Origin: MGIIa-K1 sp964577145
GTDB lineage: Archaea > Thermoplasmatota > Poseidoniia > Poseidoniales > Poseidoniaceae
Assembly (NCBI GenBank): GCA_964577145.1
Contig: CAZNXM010000009.1
Location: 1-55,824 of the forward strand
Length of the DNA stretch: 55,824 nt
Reading direction: 5' to 3'
The translations under genes and the position numbers were made by a program. Positions 34,052 through 42,969 of this stretch are shown piece after piece (positions within the stretch are counted from its first letter, which is position 1; each line of letters opens with the position of its first letter). Under the pieces are notes generated by a model. It had not been told where the DNA came from. It saw nothing but the letters and a program-made list of their open reading frames with translations, and did no database searches.

Positions 34052-37000
34052 GTCCGATGAGGCACCGGTGTTCGAAACAACGACCGGTCCGGTACGTGTC
34101 ATCACTGCTGCAAGCCTATTCGATGGTCATGATGCTGCAATCAATGTGATGCGCAGATTAATTCAAACCAGCGGTGCAGAAGTAATCCACCTCGGTCACG
34201 ATCGTTCGGCAAAGGATGTAGTAGATTGTGCGGTTCAAGAGGATGCACATGCTGTAGCACTAACCAGTTATCAAGGCGGACATATGGAGTACTTCACCTA
34301 CATTCGAGAACTTCTCGATGAAGCCGGCTGCGAGCATGTGCGCATCTTCGGTGGCGGTGGTGGTACAATCACTCCCCCTGAAATTCGCGATTTGCATGCA
34401 AGCGGTATTTCTCGAATATATTCTCCAGATGATGGCCGAAGCATGGGCCTAATGGGAATGATTCACGACTTAATGGGGACTGCATCCGAAGTCGATTTGA
34501 TTTCAGCGCAAAGGATGGCTAGCCTTGATGGCCCCATCTCTGCTGATGATATGGCAAAAGTTGGATTATTGCTCACGCTATCAGAAAGTGCTTCCAATGA
34601 GGAATTTTCCTCAGTACTTGATAGGTGTAGGTCAAGCAATTCTGATGTTCCAGTTATCGGATTCACCGGCACAGGAGGTGCCGGAAAAAGCAGTTTGCTC
34701 GACGAATTGATGTTAAGGGTCCTTCGTGATAATCCTGACAAGAAAATTTGCTTACTATGTGTAGACCCGACTCGAAAGCGTACTGGTGGCGCTCTTCTTG
34801 GTGACAGAATTAGAATGAATTCTCTTTCGAATAACAATCTGTACATGCGTTCACTTGCAAGCCGTGGTAGTGGTTCTGAGATAAGTGCAAACTTAGACCG
34901 AGCAATCGAGGTCGCAAAAGCTGTTGGCTTCGACCTCATTTTCTGTGAAACTAGTGGTATCGGTCAAGGTAGTGATGCGATTACCAGCGTCGCTGACCGC
35001 TCGCTTTACGTTATGACCGCCGAGTTTGGCGCTCATACTCAACTAGAGAAAATCGAGATGTTAGACGTTGCAGACCTTATCGTTCTCAACAAGTATGAGA
35101 AGAGAGGAAGTGAAGATGCACTTCGAGCGATTCGAAAACAGGTTAGACGTAATCGCAACATGTTTGAGGGTGAAGATGAGGACCTGCCTGTCGTTGCGAC
35201 AATCGCAAGCCAATTCGCTGACCCTGGAGTTGATGTTCTTTGGAAGAAACTGTCAGCCATGGTCGGATTCACTGCCAGTGAACCACTTGGAACGATAGGA
35301 GAGCGCAAAGGCGTAATCCCTCCTGAACGGGTTCACTATCTCTCTGAAATCGCTTCGACAATTCGTGACTATCATTCATCGAGTGGAGAGGTCGCTGCTA
35401 AGTTGCGTCTGGTTCAACATCTCGAGACCGCTTCTCGTGAAGTTCCTTCTACCGCCGGAGATTTGGCTAATCAAATCAATTCCATCCTTGAAGAAATTGA
35501 CAGTGCACGTAAATCTGTAGAAGAATTCCGTGCTCTGGCTGAGCAATATGCTAGTGGAGAATACACTTACCATGTCAGAGGCAAGCCATTCAAAGTCGAT
35601 ACTAAGACTGAGAGTTTGTCTCACCAAATGATTCCACGGGTAGCTCTTCCAACAATGAATGACGATGGCGAACTCTACTCATGGATTTGCCGAGAAAATG
35701 CACCGGGATACTTTCCTTTTACAGCCGGAGTTTTCCCCTTCAAGCGTACTGATGAACTCAGTGCTAGAATGTTTGCCGGAGAGGGTGAAGGAGAGAGGAC
35801 AAACCGCAGATTCCATCTCTTGAGTCATGGCCAAGATTACGTCCGTCTTTCGACTGCTTTCGATAGTGTGACTCTGTATGGCCGTGACCCGGACCGCCGT
35901 CCAGATATTTGGGGTAAGGTTGGAAACTCAGGAGTGAGTATTGCCAGTATTAACGATGCCAAGCGCCTGTATTCTGGCTTCGACCTTTGTGATGCAAATA
36001 CCAGTGTGTCGATGACAATCAATGGACCTGCACCTATCATTCTCGCATTTTATCTCAATGCCGCTATCGACCAACAAGTCGAGCGCCACCTACAATTGGA
36101 GGCTGATGATTCAGGATATCGCGGAGATTTACCTGATGGGCACAATGGATTCGGCCTAGCAACTGTAAATGGACGAGGTGATAGTCTGGTCGATGCTGCA
36201 ACTTATGCAGAAATCAAAGCACGTACACTGCAGACTGTACGTGGAACTGTTCAAGCAGACATTCTCAAAGAAGATCAAGCCCAGAATACCTGTATTTTCT
36301 CCACACCTTTCGCACTCAAGATGATGGGTGATGTTCAGCAATACTACATTGACAATGGTGTGAGAAACCATTACTCGGTCAGCATTAGCGGATATCATAT
36401 TGCTGAGGCGGGAGCAAATCCAATTACCCAACTAGCATTGACTCTCGCTAACGGTTTCACATATGTCGAATACTACCGAAGCCGTGGTATGGATGTGAAT
36501 GAATTCGCACCAAACCTCTCCTTCTTCTTTAGCAATGGACTCGACCCCGAATACACGGTTATCGGCCGTGTAGCACGCCGAATTTGGGCAGTTGCAATGC
36601 GTGACCTTTACGGAGCAGGAGAGCGCTCTCAGAAGCTAAAGTATCACATTCAAACTAGTGGAAGAAGTTTGCATGCTCAAGAGATTGACTTCAATGATAT
36701 TCGAACCACTCTACAGGCTCTGCTTGCAATTCAAGACAATGCTAACAGTCTGCATACCAATGCTTTCGACGAAGCGATTACCACTCCTACAGAGGCCAGT
36801 GTTAGACGGGCTCTCGCAATCCAGTTAATCGTCAACAAAGAAAGTGGTTGGACAAAAACTGAGAACCCAATGCAGGGTTCATTCATCGTTGAGGAATTAA
36901 CCGACCTTGTAGAAGAAGCGGTTCTTCAGGAATTTGAAGCAATTTCGCGCCGAGGCGGAGTTCTTGGTGCGATGGAGACCATGTATCAGCGTGGGAAAAT

Positions 37001-37343
37001 TCAGGATGAGAGTATGTACTACGAGCATCTCAAGCACGATGGTACACTACCAATTGTAGGAGTCAATACATTCCTCAATCCGAATGCTAAGGTTTTTGAC
37101 GAATCAGCCGCTGATGATTTTGATATGGAACTCGCACGTGCAACTCCAGAAGAGAAACAAGCATGTCTGATGAGAACTCAAGGAATTCCTCGTGATGAAG
37201 AAGCCCTCGCCCGTCTACAACAAGTAGCACGCGAGGGTGGAAACGTTTTCGAGGAACTAATGGAGACCACCAAAGTAGCAACCCTTGGACAGATTACTGA
37301 GGCCTTGTTCCAAGTTGGTGGCCAGTATCGCCGCAATATGTGA
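34050..37343 (+). CDS. icmF: Fused isobutyryl-CoA mutase (IcmF)
   Basis: 1097 residues from ATG 34050 (MSDEAPVF); upstream ATG 34020 would place the hairpin inside the gene. Domain order matches IcmF: B12-binding domain (ITAASLFDGHDAAINVMRR, IFGGGGGTITPPEI), MeaB-like G-protein chaperone (Walker A GFTGTGGAGKSS; FCETSGIGQGSD; VLNKYEKRG), then the mutase barrel (FAGEGEGERTNRRFHLLS, SVTLYGRDPDRRPDIWGKVG, VSMTINGPAP). It interconverts isobutyryl-CoA and butyryl-CoA with adenosylcobalamin; some forms prefer isovaleryl/pivalyl-CoA. The fused chaperone protects and reloads the cofactor. The family is mainly bacterial, so transfer is likely. Confidence 0.93.
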   Translation: MSDEAPVFETTTGPVRVITAASLFDGHDAAINVMRRLIQTSGAEVIHLGHDRSAKDVVDCAVQEDAHAVALTSYQGGHMEYFTYIRELLDEAGCEHVRIFGGGGGTITPPEIRDLHASGISRIYSPDDGRSMGLMGMIHDLMGTASEVDLISAQRMASLDGPISADDMAKVGLLLTLSESASNEEFSSVLDRCRSSNSDVPVIGFTGTGGAGKSSLLDELMLRVLRDNPDKKICLLCVDPTRKRTGGALLGDRIRMNSLSNNNLYMRSLASRGSGSEISANLDRAIEVAKAVGFDLIFCETSGIGQGSDAITSVADRSLYVMTAEFGAHTQLEKIEMLDVADLIVLNKYEKRGSEDALRAIRKQVRRNRNMFEGEDEDLPVVATIASQFADPGVDVLWKKLSAMVGFTASEPLGTIGERKGVIPPERVHYLSEIASTIRDYHSSSGEVAAKLRLVQHLETASREVPSTAGDLANQINSILEEIDSARKSVEEFRALAEQYASGEYTYHVRGKPFKVDTKTESLSHQMIPRVALPTMNDDGELYSWICRENAPGYFPFTAGVFPFKRTDELSARMFAGEGEGERTNRRFHLLSHGQDYVRLSTAFDSVTLYGRDPDRRPDIWGKVGNSGVSIASINDAKRLYSGFDLCDANTSVSMTINGPAPIILAFYLNAAIDQQVERHLQLEADDSGYRGDLPDGHNGFGLATVNGRGDSLVDAATYAEIKARTLQTVRGTVQADILKEDQAQNTCIFSTPFALKMMGDVQQYYIDNGVRNHYSVSISGYHIAEAGANPITQLALTLANGFTYVEYYRSRGMDVNEFAPNLSFFFSNGLDPEYTVIGRVARRIWAVAMRDLYGAGERSQKLKYHIQTSGRSLHAQEIDFNDIRTTLQALLAIQDNANSLHTNAFDEAITTPTEASVRRALAIQLIVNKESGWTKTENPMQGSFIVEELTDLVEEAVLQEFEAISRRGGVLGAMETMYQRGKIQDESMYYEHLKHDGTLPIVGVNTFLNPNAKVFDESAADDFDMELARATPEEKQACLMRTQGIPRDEEALARLQQVAREGGNVFEELMETTKVATLGQITEALFQVGGQYRRNM

Positions 37344-37379
37344 TGCAAGTACTCAGCGTTCCGATTAGTAGGAATTGAA

Positions 37380-38255
37380 ATGATAAAAGATGAAGAAGAT
37401 GGGAAAATATTGTACTTTGCGTACGGTTCAAACATGCACTGGGGAGACTGGTCTCACTGGTGTGAAAAGAGAGGAGAAAATCCGAAGGGATTAGTCGAAG
37501 TTGGAATAGGATGGTTGCCAGATTATTCGTTATTATTCCATTACCATTCTACTGGAAGAAATGGTGGAGCCGCTGATTTGTCAAAGATTGCACCTGGTTC
37601 GGCTGCACCGGGAGTACTATTCGAAGTGGACCCTCAAACATTGCAGGTTATCGATAAAAAGGAGGGCCATCCAAATTACTACAGAAGAGTTTGGGTTGAT
37701 GTCATGACTCCTGATGGTGAGTTCGTTCGTGCAATTACTTACCTTGTTGTTCCAGAAAAAGTGAGTGAAACTCACATAGCACCCACAGATGAATATGTTG
37801 ATCTGATTCGAACTGGTTTGACTCAAAGAGACCTACCGGTTTCTGACCTTGAAAATGCAGTAGTAGATGGAGGAATGCATTTTCCAATCAAGGATATTTT
37901 CGTATATGGTACACTCCGCGAAGGCGAGGTACGACATAATCTGATTGAGAGGTTAGGCGGTACAAAAATCTCAATTGCCACATGTGAAAATGCAGTTCTT
38001 TACAATCTTGGTACATTCCCTGGAATGACAACTGGACATGGAATTGTAACCGGTGAAATCTATCGATTTAATGACATGTTCACTGTCTTGCAGGAACTTG
38101 ATTGGGTTGAGGGTGCGGCGCCGCACGGCAAGTTATACCGACGTCATATCATGAAAGTACAAAGCGATTCTAGATCCACTTGGGTTTGGGTCTATCTATA
38201 CAATGGCAAAGATATGGCTAAGAAAATTGACTCTGGCGATTGGCTAAATCGCTGA
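37380..38255 (+). CDS. Tandem gamma-glutamylcyclotransferase-like protein
   Basis: 291 residues with two GGCT/AIG2-fold units. Unit 1 (about 9-150) opens with LYFAYGSNM and has NGGAADLSKIAPGSAAPGVLFEV; unit 2 (about 174-285) opens with DIFVYGTLREGE and has GIVTGEIYRF. Both keep the YGSN/YGTL substrate loop. GGCT enzymes release 5-oxoproline from gamma-glutamyl amines or dipeptides; unit 1 resembles GGCT/ChaC and unit 2 the GGACT/AIG2 branch. No signal peptide. Located 36 bp after icmF, with no clear functional tie. Confidence 0.85.
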   Translation: MIKDEEDGKILYFAYGSNMHWGDWSHWCEKRGENPKGLVEVGIGWLPDYSLLFHYHSTGRNGGAADLSKIAPGSAAPGVLFEVDPQTLQVIDKKEGHPNYYRRVWVDVMTPDGEFVRAITYLVVPEKVSETHIAPTDEYVDLIRTGLTQRDLPVSDLENAVVDGGMHFPIKDIFVYGTLREGEVRHNLIERLGGTKISIATCENAVLYNLGTFPGMTTGHGIVTGEIYRFNDMFTVLQELDWVEGAAPHGKLYRRHIMKVQSDSRSTWVWVYLYNGKDMAKKIDSGDWLNR

Positions 38256-38330
38256 CCCGATTACTCGCATTCGTATTATTGCCAAAAGGTCGCAAAAACG
38301 CATCTTCAACCCCCCGGGTAGACCGAAGAC

Positions 38331-38337
38331 AATATAC
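38331..38337 (+). promoter_or_regulatory. Candidate archaeal TATA box for the phosphatase gene
   Basis: AATATAC in the 123-bp spacer, about 42 nt before ATG 38379, which would place transcription start near 38360. A hairpin GAAGA-GGAA-TCTTC lies between it and the start. Weak consensus; no other candidate is as good in this spacer. Confidence 0.35.
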
Positions 38338-38378
38338 CTACAGAAGTAAGGGTCAAGCGGGAAGAGGAATCTTCTCCG

Positions 38379-39431
38379 GTGAAAACCATGGGGTGCACAA
38401 ACGACATCCGTCGTGCCCCGGCAGTACGCTGTCGGGACACAGAAGCCGACCTGCAGGCATGTCTTGACGCAGGCGCCCGTGTTTGGGCGGTGGGAGATGT
38501 TCACGGTCATCTAATGACCTTCAAAGCCCTACTTCACCGGATGGAACTCGACGATGATGACATGGTGGTTTTACTTGGTGACATGATCGATAGAGGACCG
38601 GATTCTGCCACATTAATTTCATTCATTCGCGAGCACCCGCAAATAATTTGCATCAAAGGCAACCATGAACAGATGGCAATTCAATCCCTGAAGGGACAAG
38701 GCATCGAATTATCCAATGTTTGGTTAGCCAAGGGAGGTGCATCAACATGGGGCTCATACATCGTTGCAGCAAAGGGTGACTTACATGAAGCAAAGTTGAG
38801 ATTTGCAGAGGATTGTGCTTGGATGGCTGACCTTCCTTCTCATATCGTACTCGACCATTGGAGATTAGTTCACGCCGGATACCATCCTAGCATCCCCATC
38901 CATCAACAAGATGAGAAAACAATGCTATGGATTCGCCGAGCTTTCTTCAAACATAAATCTCCTATCGATCCAAAGAGAAGTATTTTGTTTGGGCATACGC
39001 CAACAACAAAATTTGGCAAACGAGGTGAAATCGCAGAATCAAAGGTACGCCTCCTAGATGGACGACCATCATGGATTGCGATGGATACTTGTGCATACAA
39101 TCCCGAGCAACCTTCCCTTTCAGCATTTGACATCGCATCTGGGGATACTATTCGCCAGAAAACTCTGAGAAGTGAACGCTGGTGGAAGAGAACTGAATCT
39201 CGAGAAGCACCAGTTGCTGAACACTTTGGCTTAGGTGAATTACGCCGCCGAGCAAATAGAGCACATGCTGCCCGTGAGAAAGCTCGGCGACGCTTGGCAA
39301 TGGCTGGGCTATCCAGGCGGGTAAAGGGACCAACTTCATTCCGGGTGATTAGACGCAAGCACCCGATTGTTGCGGGAAAAATACCGATATCCGGAAATAT
39401 ACTCCCGGAAAACGTCGGGTTTTTCGCATGA
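38379..39431 (+). CDS. PPP-family metallophosphatase with basic C-terminal extension
   Basis: 350 residues; ATG 38379 or 38388. The PPP metal-binding motifs are intact: GDVHGH, LLGDMIDRGPDS and IKGNHEQM, with later HAGYHPS and LFGHTPT. The core (about 30-235) matches bacterial/archaeal Ser/Thr phosphatases and diadenosine-tetraphosphatase-like enzymes; substrate cannot be told apart. After the core, about 110 residues include a very basic helix (ELRRRANRAHAAREKARRRL), possibly for nucleic-acid or membrane binding. Confidence 0.88.
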   Translation: MKTMGCTNDIRRAPAVRCRDTEADLQACLDAGARVWAVGDVHGHLMTFKALLHRMELDDDDMVVLLGDMIDRGPDSATLISFIREHPQIICIKGNHEQMAIQSLKGQGIELSNVWLAKGGASTWGSYIVAAKGDLHEAKLRFAEDCAWMADLPSHIVLDHWRLVHAGYHPSIPIHQQDEKTMLWIRRAFFKHKSPIDPKRSILFGHTPTTKFGKRGEIAESKVRLLDGRPSWIAMDTCAYNPEQPSLSAFDIASGDTIRQKTLRSERWWKRTESREAPVAEHFGLGELRRRANRAHAAREKARRRLAMAGLSRRVKGPTSFRVIRRKHPIVAGKIPISGNILPENVGFFA

Positions 39432-39471
39432 TGCGCACCTGATGCAACAGTAGATAGTTAGATAAGTGTAG

Positions 39472-39488
39472 ATTGAAATCAATTCAAT
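39472..39488 (+). promoter_or_regulatory. Stem-loop two bases before a small ORF
   Basis: ATTGAA-ATCAA-TTCAAT, a perfect 6-bp AT-rich stem ending 2 nt before ATG 39491. It strengthens the case that the small ORF start is a real start, given the same arrangement at other genes here. Confidence 0.4.
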
Positions 39489-39490
39489 AC

Positions 39491-39649
39491 ATGGCGAGTG
39501 AGTCAGAAAAGAAACGCCCAACTGCTGGAGAATGTTTGGTTAATGCAACCTGTAAGGTCTTGGATAATGTGATGATTCAGGTTCATCTGGACCGAGCTTC
39601 GGCAGAAACGAGTAAACGCCTAGGCGCATATAATATTGAAACCCGTTAA
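39491..39649 (+). CDS. Candidate 52-residue protein, unknown
   Basis: ATG 39491 to TAA 39647-39649. The charged N-terminus MASESEKKRPTAG leads into a hydrophobic-alternating stretch (ECLVNATCKVLDNVMIQVHL) with two Cys, then a basic tail. No family recognised. It fits the 220-bp slot between the phosphatase and the convergent thioredoxin-like lipoprotein gene exactly (stops 2 bp apart), and the start is preceded by a stem-loop. It could still be a chance ORF. Confidence 0.5.
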   Translation: MASESEKKRPTAGECLVNATCKVLDNVMIQVHLDRASAETSKRLGAYNIETR

Positions 39650-39651
39650 CT

Positions 39652-40419
39652 CTATTCTAGCGGCCCAAAGAATCGCTCAAGAGCAGCGGTAATTCCTTCG
39701 GAATCCTCACCCTCGTCACCATTGTGTTGGTACTGGTTCCATGCGACGATTCCATCGGGTTGAATTATCCAGAATGAAGGTGTACCACTTGCTTGGAATG
39801 AATACATCCAGTACTGATCACGGTCATCAATATAGAGCCAATCATGGGGTTCTCCAGGCCGGTCTTGGCAATCTTTAGTTTCATAATAACAACCGAAGTA
39901 AGAAGACTTGTCTTGGAATGCAGCTACCTCTTCTCTTGTTGCGTTGAATGCATCTGAAGAAGAGAAATTCACCGCCATTGTGAGGAAGGTGACTTGCTCG
40001 CTGTAATTCTCATGGAAGATACTCATGTCATCAGCAGCATTCCAGCAGTGTGAACAATCCGGTGACATGAATTGAATCATTATCCATGGCTGGTCACTAC
40101 CATTGGAACTATTCTCAGGTGTACCATTCCAATTTTCATCAAGGTGAGATGAAAGTGAGAAATCTTCCCATGTGCCATTCAAACCACGCGCACAATCATC
40201 AATTAGCAATATCAACTGACCTTCTCCAACTCCACGACCACTTTGGTTTTCTGCTGGAGTTGGGCATTCATCTACTGCCTTATCGACGACCAATTCGCCC
40301 ACACTGCAATCCTCTGGACTATCTTCATCGGTACACATTACCTGCTCTACATCTCCTTCATGCATGCATCCAGACAATGAGCCTGCCATCAGAATGAAGA
40401 GAATTAGCCAACATCTCAT
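39652..40419 (-). CDS. Thioredoxin-fold lipoprotein
   Basis: 255 residues. Lipoprotein signal with LMAGSLSGC at its end, so membrane-anchored outside. A Cys-containing acidic region (about 25-75) precedes a thioredoxin-like domain with PDCSHCWNA (C-x2-C) at about 120 and a cis-Pro candidate in GTPSFWIIQPDG. Extracytoplasmic thiol-disulfide exchange is likely, perhaps for secreted Cys-rich proteins such as the TSP3-repeat subtilase or for cytochrome c assembly. Starts divergently 29 bp from lysE. Confidence 0.82.
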   Translation of the reverse strand: MRCWLILFILMAGSLSGCMHEGDVEQVMCTDEDSPEDCSVGELVVDKAVDECPTPAENQSGRGVGEGQLILLIDDCARGLNGTWEDFSLSSHLDENWNGTPENSSNGSDQPWIMIQFMSPDCSHCWNAADDMSIFHENYSEQVTFLTMAVNFSSSDAFNATREEVAAFQDKSSYFGCYYETKDCQDRPGEPHDWLYIDDRDQYWMYSFQASGTPSFWIIQPDGIVAWNQYQHNGDEGEDSEGITAALERFFGPLE

Positions 40420-40448
40420 ACAATGCCCTCAGCGTTTCACCAATATTG

Positions 40449-41087
40449 ATGTTGTCACAGTATCTCGGCTGGAACATGGTGGTCGAATGGGCTGCGGTTG
40501 TTGCGGCTTCTGCTTTATTTGTAGCAGGTGCCACTTCACCAGGTCCATCACTAGCAATTGTTGTTCGCAATACCATCCTTGGTGGGAGGTCGCGTGGAAT
40601 GGCTTGCGCCATTGGACATGGTATTGGATTTGGGTTTTACGCGGTTGCTGCTGTCTTTGGTTTGGTGGTTCTTATGGAGACCCAACCAGACCTCTTTTTC
40701 GTCCTACAGATGCTCGGAGTGGGATTCCTATTGTGGATGGGAATCAACCTACTTCGTGCTGAACATGAAGAAATCGAGGAACATGAATCAAAGCGCAAGG
40801 GGTTCATGGAAGGGTTCATGATTGCATTCTTGAATCCTAAAATTGCGGTATTCATGCTCTTTGTTCTTGCCGCAGTTCTAGAACCGGGAATGGCTGAAGG
40901 CACCAAGTGGGTAATCGCAGCATTAGGCGCAGTAATAGATGCAACTTGGTACCTAATCGTAGCCTCAATACTAACCTCGGGAACCCTACTTGAAAAAATG
41001 AAAGAAAACCAAGTTCGTTTTCACCAAGTCACTGGAATATTGATGATTTCTCTCGCCATTTGGGTTCTCATCAGACAATATGCTTGA
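40449..41087 (+). CDS. LysE/RhtB family amino-acid exporter
   Basis: About 212 residues from ATG 40449; ATG 40476 (MVVEWAAVV) is also possible. Six hydrophobic helices. Family signature TSPGPSLAIVVRNTILGGRSRGMACAIGHG lies in helix 1 and its following loop; GFLLWMGINLLR and AFLNPKIAVFML mark later helices. Exports amino acids or derivatives; substrate unknown. The palindrome CAATATTG immediately precedes the ATG. Confidence 0.9.
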   Translation: MLSQYLGWNMVVEWAAVVAASALFVAGATSPGPSLAIVVRNTILGGRSRGMACAIGHGIGFGFYAVAAVFGLVVLMETQPDLFFVLQMLGVGFLLWMGINLLRAEHEEIEEHESKRKGFMEGFMIAFLNPKIAVFMLFVLAAVLEPGMAEGTKWVIAALGAVIDATWYLIVASILTSGTLLEKMKENQVRFHQVTGILMISLAIWVLIRQYA

Positions 41088-41123
41088 CACCAATACTATT
41101 GATGTAAACACTCAGGGGTATTC

Positions 41124-41927
41124 GTGCCTGAACTTCCGGAGGTAGAAACTGTCCGAGCGGGCCTCTCTCGCTCATGGATTGGCCGTACTATCGAATGCGT
41201 TGAATTGCGTAGAGAAGGGCTCCGATTTCCATTTCCCGAAAATCTTGAATCTGAACTTACCGGGCGCAAAATCGAAGCGATTAGAAGGCGGGCAAAATAC
41301 CTACAAATCGACCTTGATGATGGACGAGTACTACTTTCTCACCTCGGCATGAGTGGAAGGTGGACTCTAGATGCTAGTGAAACTGAAGGTAAACATGACC
41401 ATGTAATATTACATCTTGATGATGGGTCTATTTCCGTATACAATGATGCGCGTCGTTTCGGCGTGCTAGACCTCTATGAAGGTGATTCTCATCGCCTTCT
41501 AGACCACCTAGGTCCCGAACCTTTGGGTGAATGGAATGCACTACAACTTCACGAAAAACTGAACCGAAGGAGGAGCCCGGTAAAGATTGCAATATTAGAT
41601 CAAAAAGTCGTTGTTGGAGTTGGAAATATTTACGCCTGTGAAGCACTAAATCGATGTGGTATCTCACCAACTAGACTCGCATGTGATATTACCATAGAGG
41701 AATGTGGAGTTCTTGTTAATGAAATCAAAATAATTCTTGCAGAAGCAATTCAAGCTGGTGGTTCTACATTGAAAGATTTCGCAGCAGTTGATGGCACACT
41801 AGGATACTTCCCTCACCAGTTCAGAGTTTACGGTAAGGAAGGAGAGCCCTGTAGTTGTGGTGGAACAGTTGAGAGAATCCCCCAAGGCGGACGTTCCACT
41901 TTCTGGTGCCCTTCATGCCAGAATTGA
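41124..41927 (+). CDS. mutM: Formamidopyrimidine-DNA glycosylase
   Basis: 267 residues from GTG 41124, required to give the catalytic N-terminal MPELPEVETV (Pro2, Glu3). Conserved Lys in RRRAKYLQ, SHLGMSGRW, NDARRFG, GVGNIYACEAL (H2TH) and the C-terminal zinc finger are present. The first half of the finger reads PCSCGG, C-x-C in place of the usual C-x2-C, followed by CPSCQ. It excises oxidised purines (8-oxoG, FapyG). The family is bacterial, and acquisition is likely. Confidence 0.93.
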   Translation: MPELPEVETVRAGLSRSWIGRTIECVELRREGLRFPFPENLESELTGRKIEAIRRRAKYLQIDLDDGRVLLSHLGMSGRWTLDASETEGKHDHVILHLDDGSISVYNDARRFGVLDLYEGDSHRLLDHLGPEPLGEWNALQLHEKLNRRRSPVKIAILDQKVVVGVGNIYACEALNRCGISPTRLACDITIEECGVLVNEIKIILAEAIQAGGSTLKDFAAVDGTLGYFPHQFRVYGKEGEPCSCGGTVERIPQGGRSTFWCPSCQN

Positions 41928-41929
41928 TT

Positions 41930-42517
41930 TTAGTTGGCCATAACGGTCCTGAGGTCTTCTAGGAAAAGGTCGACTGGCCAATCTGCTTGTGACCAAACCA
42001 CTCTTCCCATCAGATTCGAATCTAGAATGTAAGTAGGTTGTTGGTGAATAATGTCATAACCCTCGTCACTGTCATCTTCATGCTCGATTGGTATGACTCC
42101 ATATGCTATCCAAGTTGCATTAAGAGCAGAATGCGTACCTGTTAGGTGCGGCCAATCATATCCAAGGTCACTTGACCAATTATCTAGTTTAGATGGAGAG
42201 TCATGTCGCCAATCCATCGTAACCGAAACGAAAGAAACCTGTTCTAATTCTTCGGCACTAAGTTGCTCCTTCACCCACTTGATATTAGCAGAAACCACTG
42301 GGCAGGTCTCATCACAACGGGTAAACATGAAAAGAAGAACAACAGTTTTTCCCTCTTGGTCGTCCAAACTCCATAACTGGCCATCATTGGCCTCGAGAGT
42401 GAAACGATATGTCTCTGACTTCTCAAGATCTCGTCCGTTGAAATTTATCATTTCTTCACTACTAATGCAGCCGGGTATCATGAAAATTAAGACTGCAAGG
42501 ATAGCCTTGAGCCTCAT
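41930..42517 (-). CDS. SCO1/SenC-like copper chaperone lipoprotein
   Basis: 195 residues from ATG 42517 (MRLKAILAVLIFMIPGC), which puts the lipobox Cys at about 17; longer starts run into TFS. Thioredoxin fold with copper-binding FTRCDETCP (C-x3-C) and His in IIHQQPTYILD. SCO proteins deliver copper to the CuA site of haem-copper oxidase, which fits an aerobic cell with Ccm genes. 10 bp after the TFS stop on the same strand; its stop faces mutM 2 bp away. Confidence 0.88.
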   Translation of the reverse strand: MRLKAILAVLIFMIPGCISSEEMINFNGRDLEKSETYRFTLEANDGQLWSLDDQEGKTVVLLFMFTRCDETCPVVSANIKWVKEQLSAEELEQVSFVSVTMDWRHDSPSKLDNWSSDLGYDWPHLTGTHSALNATWIAYGVIPIEHEDDSDEGYDIIHQQPTYILDSNLMGRVVWSQADWPVDLFLEDLRTVMAN

Positions 42518-42527
42518 TGGATCACCA

Positions 42528-42881
42528 TCAGTACTCTCGCCATCCATTACCGCAATCTTTGCAGGTAAGCATTCGAGTCTCAGGTTCATCAGATGCACGA
42601 GTTTGTTCCAAATAAGAATAAACCTCCATGCACTCACACTTCGGACATAAATAGGCGCCTATGGATAAGACTCCTTTCATCTCATCAGAATCCTTGATTA
42701 CCTCGTATTTACGGGTTTCAGCCTTTGTAGAAGAGGTGGTTTTTGAAAGATCAACTTCCTTCCCGTCCACTCCTTTCACCTTTACATTAGCAGGTCCTTG
42801 ATAGCCACATTTGTAATTGGTGCAATTGATGTCACCTGATGGTGTTGGGAAAGCCAGTGTGCCGCACTCTGGGCAGAACAT
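42528..42881 (-). CDS. Transcription factor S (TFIIS/RPB9-like)
   Basis: 117 residues from ATG 42881. N-terminal ribbon C3-x2-C6 and C20-x4-C25; C-terminal ribbon C79-x2-C82 and C107-x2-C110. The acidic catalytic loop reads RASDEPETRMLTC, matching the TFIIS hairpin that rescues backtracked RNA polymerase by RNA cleavage. A longer upstream frame on this strand is the antisense of nop5 and not part of this gene. Confidence 0.93.
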   Translation of the reverse strand: MFCPECGTLAFPTPSGDINCTNYKCGYQGPANVKVKGVDGKEVDLSKTTSSTKAETRKYEVIKDSDEMKGVLSIGAYLCPKCECMEVYSYLEQTRASDEPETRMLTCKDCGNGWREY

Positions 42882-42969
42882 AGAACCATCTGACGCGTCA
42901 CAGCATATCAATGATGTGGAAAGGCTTGCTGCCAATTGATTGATGAAGAGGCGCCGTGTGGCCTCCACT

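Noticed and set aside
40364..40762. 132-codon plus-strand frame, Cys-rich
   Set aside because: Overlaps the thioredoxin-like lipoprotein start antisense and LysE in another frame; the Cys pattern is not a coherent motif.
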